A stretch of DNA of 37,663 nt from the NCBI GenBank assembly GCA_035512575.1, contig DATKDT010000053.1:1-37663 (forward strand), read 5' to 3'. This DNA comes from JALYRV01 sp035512575 (GTDB lineage Bacteria > Acidobacteriota > Vicinamibacteria > Vicinamibacterales > SCN-69-37). Each line of letters opens with the position of its first letter. Position 1 is the stretch's first letter. The translations under genes were made by a program, and so were the position numbers. Under the pieces are notes generated by a model, which searched no databases, was not told the DNA's origin, and saw only the letters and a list, made by a program, of their open reading frames with translations. Shown here piece by piece: positions 1 through 7,522 of the stretch.

Positions 1-317
1 AAAAGGACTTCGTTTCTTCTGAAGATGGGCGGCGTCCAGCCGGCGTCGTAGTACGCGACGACCGGGCGGCCTTCGACGATGTAGCCGTGCGCGCCGGCCC
101 AGCCGCGGAGGTTCTGGACGGCGGTGGCTTCGCGATCGGGCGCGGGCCAGGAGGAATAGCGGTAGGCGACCAGCTGCTGAGTCGCAGGTTCATCGTCAGT
201 CACGAGACGCGGGCCGGTGTTGGCGACGGTGAGGTCGTTGTGCGGATACTCGCGCAGCTCGAACGGGCCCTGGCGGAACAGCACGCGGTACGTGGCGCGT
301 CTGGAGGCGGTCGTCAC
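1..317 (-). CDS. SOUL-like heme-binding family protein, internally shortened, 3' end cut by window edge
   Basis: Reading leftward from a GTG at 317, 105 codons stay open to the window edge. An in-frame TAA lies three codons upstream, so the gene cannot start earlier. The N-terminus (YRVLFRQGPFELREYP) matches the opening strand of SOUL/HBP proteins. The last visible residues (YDAGWTPPIFRRNEVL) match the family's C-terminal signature. SOUL proteins bind heme or act as small cytosolic carriers. The middle 80 or so residues expected between these ends, including the usual MTAPV stretch, are missing and the frame is kept. AAGGA sits only one base from the GTG, so start spacing is poor. It could be a compact family member or a decayed gene. 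The family call is good; function is uncertain. Confidence 0.6.
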   Translation of the reverse strand, partial: MTTASRRATYRVLFRQGPFELREYPHNDLTVANTGPRLVTDDEPATQQLVAYRYSSWPAPDREATAVQNLRGWAGAHGYIVEGRPVVAYYDAGWTPPIFRRNEVL

Positions 318-372
318 ATCCTTTTAATGAAGCAATCGCACTGCCAGCGCGAGCTCGGGCATACTAACGTCC

Positions 373-1833
373 ATGCGTGTGCTCTGTGTCGTCCTGGCGG
401 GAGTGTTTGCCGCGCTGTTGCCCGCGCGCGCGCAGTTTGCCTTCGAGCCGGCGCAGGCCGATCTGTTCGCCTCAGGCACGCTGACCAATGCATGGGCCGA
501 TTATGACGAGGACGGCGATCCCGATCTGTTCGTCGGCTTCAATGGCGCGCGCAACCGGCTGTATCGCAACGACGCGGGCGTGCTTCGCGACGACATGGGC
601 GAGGCGGGGCTGGCGGACCGACGGCCGACGCGCGCCGCAGCCTGGGGCGACTACGACGGCGACGGCGATCCGGATCTCGTGGTCGGGTATTCGCCGGCGG
701 CAGACGAGATCGTCCTGCGGCTCTATCGCAATACGGGAGGCCGCTTCACTGACGTCACGCTGGCGTCGGGCCTGGTGGCGGGGCCGGGCGCCGTGCGGCA
801 GCTTGTCTGGATCGACTTCGACGGCGACGGCGATCTCGATCTGTTCGTCGCCATGCGCGATCGTCCAAACGCAATGCTCGTCAATCGCGGCGGGCGGTTC
901 CGGAACGAGGCCGAGCAACTGGGGTTGGCGGATCCGCGCCGCAGCGTGGGCGCGGTGTGGTTCGACTACGACCAGGACGGCGATCTGGATCTGTACGTCG
1001 CCAACATGGACGGCGACGCGAACGGCCTCTATCGCAACGACGGCGGACGCTTCACCGATGTCGCCGCGGCGGCGGGCGCCGAGTGGGCGGGGCGCGCGCC
1101 GCGCGATCCCACTCACGGCACCGTGCGTCCGTGCGCGTTCGATGCGAACGGCGACGGCCGCTTCGATCTGTTCGGCGCGAACTACGGCGTGAACGGCCTG
1201 CTGCTGCTCGGGACGGGCGGCATCGCGCGCGACGCATCGCGGCTGCTTGGTGTCGCCACCGAAGGGCGGTTCGACACGTGCGCGCCGGCCGACGTGAACA
1301 ACGACGGCCGCATGGACGTGTACGTCAACGGCACCATCACCGGCGGCGTCGCGTACCGCGATTATCTGTTTCACAACACCGGAGACGTCTTCGCCGACGC
1401 CACGCCAGGCAACGTCCTCGCGCTGCCCGCGAGCCACGGCGCGTCGTGGGCCGACTTCGACGGGGACGGCGACTTGGATTTGGCGATTGCCGGAACGACG
1501 AACGTGCGATTGCCGCTGGTCCTTCGCAACATGCTGCCGCGGACGCCGGGCCGGTCGCTGCAGGTGCGCGTGCTCGACGCGCGGCGCCGCGCCACGCGCG
1601 CGGGCGCCGAGGTGCGCGTCTATCTCGCCGGCACGCGCCGGCTGCTCGCGATGGGGCTCGTCGACTCGGGATCCGGCTACAACTCGCAGAGCGATCTGCC
1701 GGTGCACCTGGGACTGCCGGTCGACGGCCGCGTCGACGTGCAGGTGATCTTTCCGGCCCGCGGCCGCCGTGCCGTCTGGTCGCGCGGCGTGTTGCCTTCG
1801 CGGACGCCGAGCATCACCGTGATCGCGCCCTAA
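373..1833 (+). CDS. Exported FG-GAP/VCBS repeat protein with C-terminal ASPIC/UnbV domain
   Basis: 486 residues. Residues 1-20 are a signal peptide ending in ARA, so the protein is exported. At least seven repeats of the form D-x-D-x-D-G-D-x-D-L follow (for example DYDEDGDPDL near residue 43 and DFDGDGDLDL further on). These are the calcium-binding loops of FG-GAP/VCBS beta-propeller blades. The last 90 residues (GRSLQVRVLDARRR onward, with DSGSGYNSQSDLPVHLGL) fit the ASPIC/UnbV domain that often closes such propellers. Proteins of this type are thought to be surface or periplasmic binding or adhesion proteins; the ligand is unknown. The stop codon overlaps the stop of the opposing TauE-like gene by 3 bases, so no terminator fits between them. 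Confidence 0.9.
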   Translation: MRVLCVVLAGVFAALLPARAQFAFEPAQADLFASGTLTNAWADYDEDGDPDLFVGFNGARNRLYRNDAGVLRDDMGEAGLADRRPTRAAAWGDYDGDGDPDLVVGYSPAADEIVLRLYRNTGGRFTDVTLASGLVAGPGAVRQLVWIDFDGDGDLDLFVAMRDRPNAMLVNRGGRFRNEAEQLGLADPRRSVGAVWFDYDQDGDLDLYVANMDGDANGLYRNDGGRFTDVAAAAGAEWAGRAPRDPTHGTVRPCAFDANGDGRFDLFGANYGVNGLLLLGTGGIARDASRLLGVATEGRFDTCAPADVNNDGRMDVYVNGTITGGVAYRDYLFHNTGDVFADATPGNVLALPASHGASWADFDGDGDLDLAIAGTTNVRLPLVLRNMLPRTPGRSLQVRVLDARRRATRAGAEVRVYLAGTRRLLAMGLVDSGSGYNSQSDLPVHLGLPVDGRVDVQVIFPARGRRAVWSRGVLPSRTPSITVIAP

Positions 1834-2567
1834 CCCGTCCTCAGGCCCGACACCAGCATGGCCGTGCCGAGCACGGCCAGCACCACGGCGACGATGCGGT
1901 GAAAGTGCGCGTCGGGAATGCGCGACAGCACGCGCCGCCCGGCGAGCGTGCCGATGACCACGCCGGCCGTGGCGATGGCCATCATGGGCCACGCCGCGAG
2001 CATCGCTTCGCGCTCCGTAACGAAGTACACGGGCATGCGCGCGGCGTCGACGACAAGGCCGACGGCCGTGGCAGTGGCGACGAACGCCTCGCGCTGCAGC
2101 CGGAAGCCGACGAGCGCGGCGGATCGAATCCCGCCCTGATTGCCGACCAGGCCGCCGAGGAAGCCCGACGCGGCGCCCGCGATCCACGCGACGGGCCCGC
2201 TGAAGCGCATCCGGCGCGCCAGGCCCGTGAGCTCCGACGCCGCGACGAACAGCAGCAGCAGACCGAACACGATCGACAGCGCGGGATTGCCGAGCCTCGC
2301 GTGCAGCAGGGCGCCGGTGAGGCCGCCCGCGGCGCTCGTCAGGCCGAACGACAAAAAGACGCGGCGATCCAGATGTCCCTTGATGAGCGCGAAGCGCAGC
2401 GCCGTGCCGATCAGATGCGGAATCGAGACGAGCGCCACCGCCGCGCGCGTGCCCATCTCCATGGCGAACACGGGCGTCAGCAGGCTGCCGATGCCGAAGC
2501 CGACGATGCTGGCAAGCGCGCCGGCGAGAAGGCCGGCGGCGGCGACGAGGGCGTCAAAGGCGGTCAT
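1830..2567 (-). CDS. TauE/SafE family membrane permease (sulfite/anion exporter family)
   Basis: 245 residues, nearly all hydrophobic, with seven or eight predicted membrane segments. The N-terminal stretch (AGLLAGALASIVGFGIGSLL) and the second-half repeat (GFLGGLVGNQGGIRSAAL) are the paired G-rich motifs of the TauE/SafE (DUF81) family. These inner-membrane proteins move sulfite, sulfoacetate or other small organic anions. The ATG at 2567 overlaps the TGA of the upstream TetR gene in an ATGA tetranucleotide, so the two are probably translationally coupled and the regulator likely controls this exporter. The substrate cannot be read from the sequence. Confidence 0.9.
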   Translation of the reverse strand: MTAFDALVAAAGLLAGALASIVGFGIGSLLTPVFAMEMGTRAAVALVSIPHLIGTALRFALIKGHLDRRVFLSFGLTSAAGGLTGALLHARLGNPALSIVFGLLLLFVAASELTGLARRMRFSGPVAWIAGAASGFLGGLVGNQGGIRSAALVGFRLQREAFVATATAVGLVVDAARMPVYFVTEREAMLAAWPMMAIATAGVVIGTLAGRRVLSRIPDAHFHRIVAVVLAVLGTAMLVSGLRTG

Positions 2568-3163
2568 GGGCGAATGCGATGTTTCCGGTAGGGCGCGAGC
2601 AGGGTCTCCAGATCCCGCTTCACCCAGCGCGCGGCCGTGCCCTTCTGCCACACGGCCCAGGCGATCAGCGATCCTCCGCTCACCGCCGCCACCGCATGCG
2701 CGAGCTTCGCGGTGTCGCACCGCTTCAACTCGCCCGCCTTCACCGCCTCGTCGAGCAGCGCGCGATAGCCGGCGTGCGTCTTGTCGAAGCTCTCGAGCGC
2801 GTACTTCCGGAAATCCGGATCGCTGATGTCGATCTGCAGGAACGCGAGGCCGTTGGCGAGCTCCTCGGGCGTGCCCATCGACTGCGTCATGAGCGTCGCC
2901 GCCGCGACGAGCGCGTCGAGCGGCGATCGATGCGCGGCGCGCACGCCCGCGAAGCACATGTCGGCGCTCTCGGCGCCCGCCCGCGCGAATGCCAGCAGCA
3001 GGCCGCGCTTCGATCCGAACCGCTGTACCAGCGCGGCGGCCGACAGGCCGACTTCCGCAGCGACGTCGGCCAGCGTCAGGCGCGTCGGCCCGAGGCGGCC
3101 GACGACGGCGTGGAGGGCCATGAAGATGTCGGCGTCTTCAACGGTGCGGGGGCGCGCGGCCAT
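2564..3163 (-). CDS. TetR/AcrR family transcriptional regulator
   Basis: 199 residues from the ATG at 3163 (MAARPRTVEDADIF). An alternative ATG at 3193 would add ten residues but would place coding sequence across the presumed operator. Residues 29-50 (LTLADVAAEVGLSAAALVQRFG, then SKRGLLLAFA) form the TetR helix-turn-helix. The rest is an all-helical ligand-binding domain with no assignable ligand. It is coupled by ATGA to the TauE-like permease and diverges from a short-chain dehydrogenase. An imperfect inverted repeat lies over the shared promoter. A ligand-responsive repressor of both flanks is the natural reading, but this is inference. Confidence 0.9.
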   Translation of the reverse strand: MAARPRTVEDADIFMALHAVVGRLGPTRLTLADVAAEVGLSAAALVQRFGSKRGLLLAFARAGAESADMCFAGVRAAHRSPLDALVAAATLMTQSMGTPEELANGLAFLQIDISDPDFRKYALESFDKTHAGYRALLDEAVKAGELKRCDTAKLAHAVAAVSGGSLIAWAVWQKGTAARWVKRDLETLLAPYRKHRIRP

Positions 3164-3167
3164 GGGC

Positions 3168-3196
3168 TTGACAAATAGTAAACGACGGTTCATATT
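3168..3196 (+). promoter_or_regulatory. Sigma-70-like promoter for the 3246 dehydrogenase gene
   Basis: A perfect TTGACA at 3168-3173 is followed by a 17-base spacer and CATATT at 3191-3196, four of six matches to TATAAT. A good Shine-Dalgarno AGGAG (3235-3239) stands six bases before the ATG at 3246. No other -35 box this good was noticed by eye in the window's intergenic regions. Confidence 0.55.
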
Positions 3197-3224
3197 CCCG
3201 CCAAGTAACTGAACGAGTGTTTAC
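3178..3224. promoter_or_regulatory. Candidate TetR operator (inverted repeat)
   Basis: GTAAACGACGGTTC at 3178-3191 is mirrored by GAACGAGTGTTTAC at 3211-3224. Ten of 14 positions are complementary: GTAAAC-N4-GTTC against GAAC-N4-GTTTAC. The centre is at 3201. The left arm covers the promoter spacer, so a dimer bound here would block transcription of the dehydrogenase gene and possibly of the TetR gene. Whether this is one long operator or two half-related sites cannot be decided by eye. Confidence 0.5.
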
Positions 3225-3245
3225 AAACGTGGCCAGGAGCGGGAC

Positions 3246-4250
3246 ATGGCGAGAGCAGCGGGACGGCGAGGAACGGGCAGCGGGCCGCTGGCAGGGCGGG
3301 TCGCGCTGGTCGCGGGCGCGACGCGCGGCGCGGGACGGGGGATCGCGGCGTCGCTGGGTGAAGCGGGCGCCATCGTCTATTGCAGCGGGCGCAGCACGCG
3401 CGAGCATCCGGCGACGGGCGTCTACGCGGGGATGCCTGAAACGATCGAGGAAACGGCGGAGCTGGTCACCGCGAAAGGCGGGCTCGGCATTGCGGTGCGC
3501 ACCGACCATCTCGATGCGGGCCAGGTGTCGGCGCTCGTGGCGCGCATCGAGCGCGAGCAGGGACGGCTCGACATCCTCGTCAACGACATCTCCGAGGGCG
3601 CCATGCACGACTGGACGCCGTTCTGGAAGGTCGACGTCGAGCGGGGCTTCGACATGTTCCGCAACGGCGTGCACACGCACATCATCACGAGCCGTCTTGC
3701 CCTGCCGCTGATGTTGACGCGGCGCGGGAAGACGCCCGGCCTGATCGTCGAAGTGACCGACGGCTGGGGGCTCGGCTATCGCGGGACGTTCTTCTACGAC
3801 ATGATCAAGATGAACGTAAACCGGCTGGCGCACGCGCTCGGCGAGGAGCTGTTCGCCAAAGGCATCGCCGCGGTCGCCATCACCCCCGGCTACATGCGCA
3901 CCGAGATGGTGCTGAAGCACCATGGCGTCACCGAGCGGAACTGGCAGACGGCCGTGAAGAAGGACAAGCTGTTCGCCGAGTCCGAGACGCCGTTCTTCGT
4001 TGGCCGCGCGGTCGCGGCGCTGGCGGCCGATCCGGAAATCATGAAAAAAACGGGTGGACTGTACAGTTCCTGGAGGCTGGCCGAGGAGTACGGCTTTAAC
4101 GATATCGATGGCAGGACGCCGCACCTGGAACGGCGCTGGGCCCAGCTTTATGGCGAAAACAACAGCCCGATGGGCTCCGCAAAGCTGCCGATTACATGGA
4201 GCATCGCGCCCGCGCCTCAACCAAAGCCACCTGAGCCGGAGCTGGCCTGA
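3246..4250 (+). CDS. DHRS1-like short-chain dehydrogenase/reductase with atypical active site
   Basis: 334 residues. The Rossmann nucleotide-binding motif GATRGAGRG is at residues 24-32, and the Y-x3-K pair is Tyr184/Lys188 (YDMIK). The cofactor-binding NAG motif is changed to ND (LVND, 111-114). The catalytic serine position reads VEVTDG, giving Thr171 where Ser is usual. Length and the region after the active site (TPGYMRTE) fit the DHRS1-like group of larger, atypical SDRs. It probably oxidises or reduces a carbonyl/alcohol substrate with NAD(P)(H) in the cytoplasm. It is transcribed away from the TetR gene and is its likely target. The C-terminal 20 residues are proline-rich and probably disordered. 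Substrate unknown. Confidence 0.88.
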   Translation: MARAAGRRGTGSGPLAGRVALVAGATRGAGRGIAASLGEAGAIVYCSGRSTREHPATGVYAGMPETIEETAELVTAKGGLGIAVRTDHLDAGQVSALVARIEREQGRLDILVNDISEGAMHDWTPFWKVDVERGFDMFRNGVHTHIITSRLALPLMLTRRGKTPGLIVEVTDGWGLGYRGTFFYDMIKMNVNRLAHALGEELFAKGIAAVAITPGYMRTEMVLKHHGVTERNWQTAVKKDKLFAESETPFFVGRAVAALAADPEIMKKTGGLYSSWRLAEEYGFNDIDGRTPHLERRWAQLYGENNSPMGSAKLPITWSIAPAPQPKPPEPELA

Positions 4251-4272
4251 ATTTTGAGATTGAGGATCGGTG

Positions 4273-4824
4273 ATGGAGAACTTTTCCTACCCGATAAAGC
4301 TCGAGCCGCTCTCGCGGCCGGTGAAACGGCGTCTGCCGCGCACAGCTCAGCCGCTCGAGCTGTGGGAGGCGCGCGAGCGCAACGGCGTGTCGCTCAAGAC
4401 CATCGCCGACCACACACGCATTCCGCTGCGCCACCTCGAGGAGCTCGAACGCGGCGACATCGACAACTGGCCGGCCGGCGTCTATGCCAGGTCGTGGGCG
4501 CGCGACTACGCGAAGGAGGCCGGCATCGATCCGGATCGCGTCGTGGCGATCGTGTCGCCCGTCGCCGAGGTCGATCCGTCGATCGACGAGATCCGGGAAG
4601 TGCGCGAGGACGCCGAGCTCAAACGTGCCGACGAGTCGCCGCTCGCCGCGCTCGTCGGGCTCGCGCGGAAGTTTGCCGCCGTGATTGTCGTCCTCGTGCT
4701 GCTCGTACTGGCGGCCGTCTTCTTCTGGAGCTCGGATTCGCGCGCCGCGAATCAGGCCGATCCCGCGCCGGTCGGCACGACGGGCGTCGCGGGCCAGCCG
4801 GGTCCACAGCAGCCGCCGCGCTAG
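4273..4824 (+). CDS. RodZ-like membrane-anchored helix-turn-helix protein
   Basis: 183 residues. Residues 28-85 are a Cro/RodZ-type HTH_25 domain (LELWEARERNGVSLKTIADH, then HLEELERGD and the YARSWARDYAKEAGID helix typical of RodZ). Residues 133-152 are a single membrane segment (FAAVIVVLVLLVLAAVFFW), followed by a short Pro/Gly-rich tail. RodZ links MreB to the cell-shape machinery. This protein lacks the usual C-terminal beta domain, so it is a short relative and may not act in shape control. The ATG at 4273 is chosen over the GTG at 4270 because GAGG (4262-4265) is seven bases before it. Confidence 0.8.
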   Translation: MENFSYPIKLEPLSRPVKRRLPRTAQPLELWEARERNGVSLKTIADHTRIPLRHLEELERGDIDNWPAGVYARSWARDYAKEAGIDPDRVVAIVSPVAEVDPSIDEIREVREDAELKRADESPLAALVGLARKFAAVIVVLVLLVLAAVFFWSSDSRAANQADPAPVGTTGVAGQPGPQQPPR

Positions 4825-4827
4825 ACC

Positions 4828-4868
4828 GCGCGGCTGCCGCGCCGGCGCCATAGCCCCCCGAGCGGGGC
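4828..4868 (+). terminator. Two adjacent GC-rich hairpins after the RodZ-like gene
   Basis: GCGCGG (4828-4833) pairs with CCGCGC (4837-4842) around a CTG loop, four bases after the stop codon. A second stem pairs GCCCC (4853-4857) with GGGGC (4864-4868). There is no T-run, so this would be at best a Rho-independent-like pause or an mRNA 3'-end structure. Confidence 0.3.
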
Positions 4869-4892
4869 GACTTGCCATACGATAGCCCCGCT

Positions 4893-6311
4893 ATGACCTC
4901 TCTCTGCCGGATCCTTCTCGTCCTCGTGGCGGCGACCGCGACGGCCGCCGCCCAACGCCAGCCCGTCACCGACGCCATCCGGCCCTGGGTGAAAGTCGAC
5001 GCGGCGGTCGTCGCCTTGACGCACGCGCGCGTGATCGACGGCACCGGCGCCGCGCCGCGCGAAGACCAGACGATCCTGATGCGCGACGGCCTGATTGCCG
5101 CCGCCGGCAGTGCCGCGGACGTCGCCGTCCCCGACGGCGCGACCGTGATCGACTTGTCCGGCCGCAGCGTGATGCCCGGCCTCGTGATGGTGCACGAGCA
5201 CCTCTATTACCCGAACGGGCCGGGCGTCTACGGCCAGCTCGGAGAGAGCTTCGTGCGGCTCTACCTGGCCGGCGGCGTGACCACGATGCGGACGGGCGGC
5301 AACGTCAACGGCTTCATGGACCGCAACATGAAGCGGCTCATCGAATCCGGCCGCAAAGCCGGGCCCGACATCGACGCCACCGCGCCGTACCTGAACGGGC
5401 CCAACAATTTCATCCAGATGCGATCGATGGAGGGCCCGGAGGACGCGCGCCGCCAGGTCGCGTACTGGGCCGACGAGGGCTTCACCTCGTTCAAGGCCTA
5501 CATGAACATCACGCGCGCCGAGCTCGGCGCGGCGATCGCCGAGGCGCACCGGCGCGGCATGAAAGTGACGGGCCACCTCTGCTCGGTGACCTACGCCGAG
5601 GCGGCGGATCTCGGCATCGACAATCTCGAGCACGGATTCCTCGCCGCCACTGATTTCGCCGACGGCAAGGAACCCGACACGTGCCCGCCCGGCCGCCGCT
5701 CGCAGGAGGCGCTGCTCGCGCTGGACGAGAACAGCGCCGCGTTCACCGCGCTGGTGAAGAAACTCATCGAGAAGAACGTCGCGCTGACGTCGACGCTGAC
5801 GGTGTTCGAGACGTTCACGCCGGGCCGTCCGATGCCGCCGGGCCTCGACGTGCTCGTGCCGCTCTTGAAGGAGCAGTTCGAGCGCACGCACGCGCGCATC
5901 GCCGGCAACCAGCAGTCGCCGTACCTGACGCTCTTTCCGAAGGCGATGGCGCTCGAGCGCGCGTTCGCGAAAGCGGGCGGCCTGCTGATCGCCGGCACCG
6001 ATCCGACCGGGTCGGGCGGCGTCATTCCCGGCTATTCGAACCAGCGCGCGCTGGAGCTGCTCGTCGAAGCCGGTTTCACGCCGCTCGAGGCGATCACGAT
6101 CGGCACGCTGAACGGCGCGCGCTATCTCGGGCGCGACGCGCGCACCGGCAGCATTGCCGCCGGCAAGCAGGCCGATCTCATCGTCATCAACGGCAATCCC
6201 GCGGCGAACATCGCCGACGTGCGCAACGTGGAAACCGTCTTCAAGCGCGGCGTGGGCTTCGATCCGGCAAAGCTGATCGCGTCCGTGAAAGGCAGCGTGG
6301 GGTTGTGGTGA
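4893..6311 (+). CDS. Exported amidohydrolase-family metalloenzyme (imidazolonepropionase-like)
   Basis: 472 residues from the ATG at 4893, which begins a clear signal peptide (residues 1-20, ending TAAA). Metal ligands of the amidohydrolase superfamily are in place: His101-x-His103 (HEH), Lys201 (SFKAYMN, the probable carboxylated lysine), His228 (GHLC), His247 (EHGF) and Asp370 (AGTDPTG). The flanking beta-sandwich segments (GTGAAPREDQ at the start and GSIAAGKQADLIVINGNP near the end) complete the fold. Related secreted enzymes hydrolyse amide bonds, such as Xaa-Pro dipeptides. The substrate here is unknown. The stop overlaps the GTG start of the next gene in a GTGA, so the two are coupled. 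Confidence 0.92.
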   Translation: MTSLCRILLVLVAATATAAAQRQPVTDAIRPWVKVDAAVVALTHARVIDGTGAAPREDQTILMRDGLIAAAGSAADVAVPDGATVIDLSGRSVMPGLVMVHEHLYYPNGPGVYGQLGESFVRLYLAGGVTTMRTGGNVNGFMDRNMKRLIESGRKAGPDIDATAPYLNGPNNFIQMRSMEGPEDARRQVAYWADEGFTSFKAYMNITRAELGAAIAEAHRRGMKVTGHLCSVTYAEAADLGIDNLEHGFLAATDFADGKEPDTCPPGRRSQEALLALDENSAAFTALVKKLIEKNVALTSTLTVFETFTPGRPMPPGLDVLVPLLKEQFERTHARIAGNQQSPYLTLFPKAMALERAFAKAGGLLIAGTDPTGSGGVIPGYSNQRALELLVEAGFTPLEAITIGTLNGARYLGRDARTGSIAAGKQADLIVINGNPAANIADVRNVETVFKRGVGFDPAKLIASVKGSVGLW

Positions 6312-7522
6312 CGCTCGCGCTCGCGCTCCTGCTGGCGCAGGAGCCGGTCATCACCGGCGACCGCAGCATCGTCTCGCAGTGCGAGGTGTCGGACGACGCC
6401 GAGTACGGATACACGCAGGAGAATCCGATCAAGGTCGGCGGCACGCCGATGTACGGGCCGGCGCGGCAGCGCCGTTTTCTGCAGGCGCTGGCCGGGCCGG
6501 CAGGGCAGCCGCTGACGTTCAAGCGGCGCGGATCGCTCGCGCCTACCGCCGACGGCATCATTATCGACCTCTACGAGGTGACGTACCCGGGGCTGGAAAA
6601 GCCGATCGAGCTGTACCTCGACCTGTATCGCTGGGACCCCCCGCGCGCGCCGCAGGGATTGCTGTGCGCGTCCGAGATCGGGCTCGCGCCGCCCGACGCG
6701 GCACCGCCGCCCGGCCCGCCTCCGGGCGGACCGCCGCGGATGCCGCCGGCACCCGCGGGGCCTCGCCCGCCGCTGCTCGCGTGGGATCGCGTCGTGTCAC
6801 ACGCGATCGACTGGGGCCAGAAGGAGGAGACACCGCCGATTCCGCTCGACGAGGCCGCGCCCCTGCGCTACGGCGTTGCGTTCGATCCGTTCACGCGCAT
6901 CGCGCGCGTGACGCGCGCGGCCGAAGCCGCGGGCAAGCGGATCGCGCCCGCCTTGTTCGCCGGCATCCGCAGCGCCGAGACGCTGCTGGTCGCGTTCCCG
7001 CTGGATTGCGGCGGCCGCCTGGTCAGGCCGAAGAGCATCAACGTCACGGCGCAGGGAGGCCGTCCGCTCACTACAGTGCCCGGCATCATCGAAGGCGGCG
7101 CGCTCGCGCGCGCGCTGCCCGCGTTCACTGCGCCCGAAGGCGCCATCGGCGTGCTGCTGCGCGCGTCCACCCTGCCGGCAGGGCACGTCACCATCGCGTA
7201 CGACGGCCCGGCATGTCCGCCCGAGGCGTCGACGGCGACGCTCGACGTGCGCTGGACGTCCAGCCCGGGCACGCCGCCGGTTTCTCTGCCGTGGCCCGAA
7301 GGCGTCGAGGCGCCTCCGGGGACGTCGGTGGCGGTTACGGTGCACGCGCTCGTCAATCATGAGGGCGTCGCGCAGGACATCCGAGTGGCCGACGGTCCGG
7401 AAGCATTCCACGCAGCCGCCATCGAGACCGTGGCGCGCATGCGTCACGGCGTCATCAGCATCAACGGCGTCGTGTCGCGCCTGCCACGGCCGACCGGCCA
7501 TACTTTCTTCTTCCGCCGATGA
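6308..7522 (+). CDS. Exported protein of unknown function with TonB-C-like C-terminus
   Basis: 404 residues from the GTG at 6308, overlapping the amidohydrolase stop by four bases. The first 15 residues (VTLALALLLAQEP) are a short signal-like segment. Residues near 125-160 are Pro/Gly-rich (APPPGPPPGGPP). The last 70 residues (SVAVTVHALVNHEGVAQDIR, then AAIETVARMRH) have the strand-helix pattern of the TonB C-terminal domain. That domain normally contacts outer-membrane receptors or acts as a periplasmic binding module. The central part has no family I can name. The stop overlaps the next start (ATGATG). Confidence 0.65.
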   Translation: MTLALALLLAQEPVITGDRSIVSQCEVSDDAEYGYTQENPIKVGGTPMYGPARQRRFLQALAGPAGQPLTFKRRGSLAPTADGIIIDLYEVTYPGLEKPIELYLDLYRWDPPRAPQGLLCASEIGLAPPDAAPPPGPPPGGPPRMPPAPAGPRPPLLAWDRVVSHAIDWGQKEETPPIPLDEAAPLRYGVAFDPFTRIARVTRAAEAAGKRIAPALFAGIRSAETLLVAFPLDCGGRLVRPKSINVTAQGGRPLTTVPGIIEGGALARALPAFTAPEGAIGVLLRASTLPAGHVTIAYDGPACPPEASTATLDVRWTSSPGTPPVSLPWPEGVEAPPGTSVAVTVHALVNHEGVAQDIRVADGPEAFHAAAIETVARMRHGVISINGVVSRLPRPTGHTFFFRR

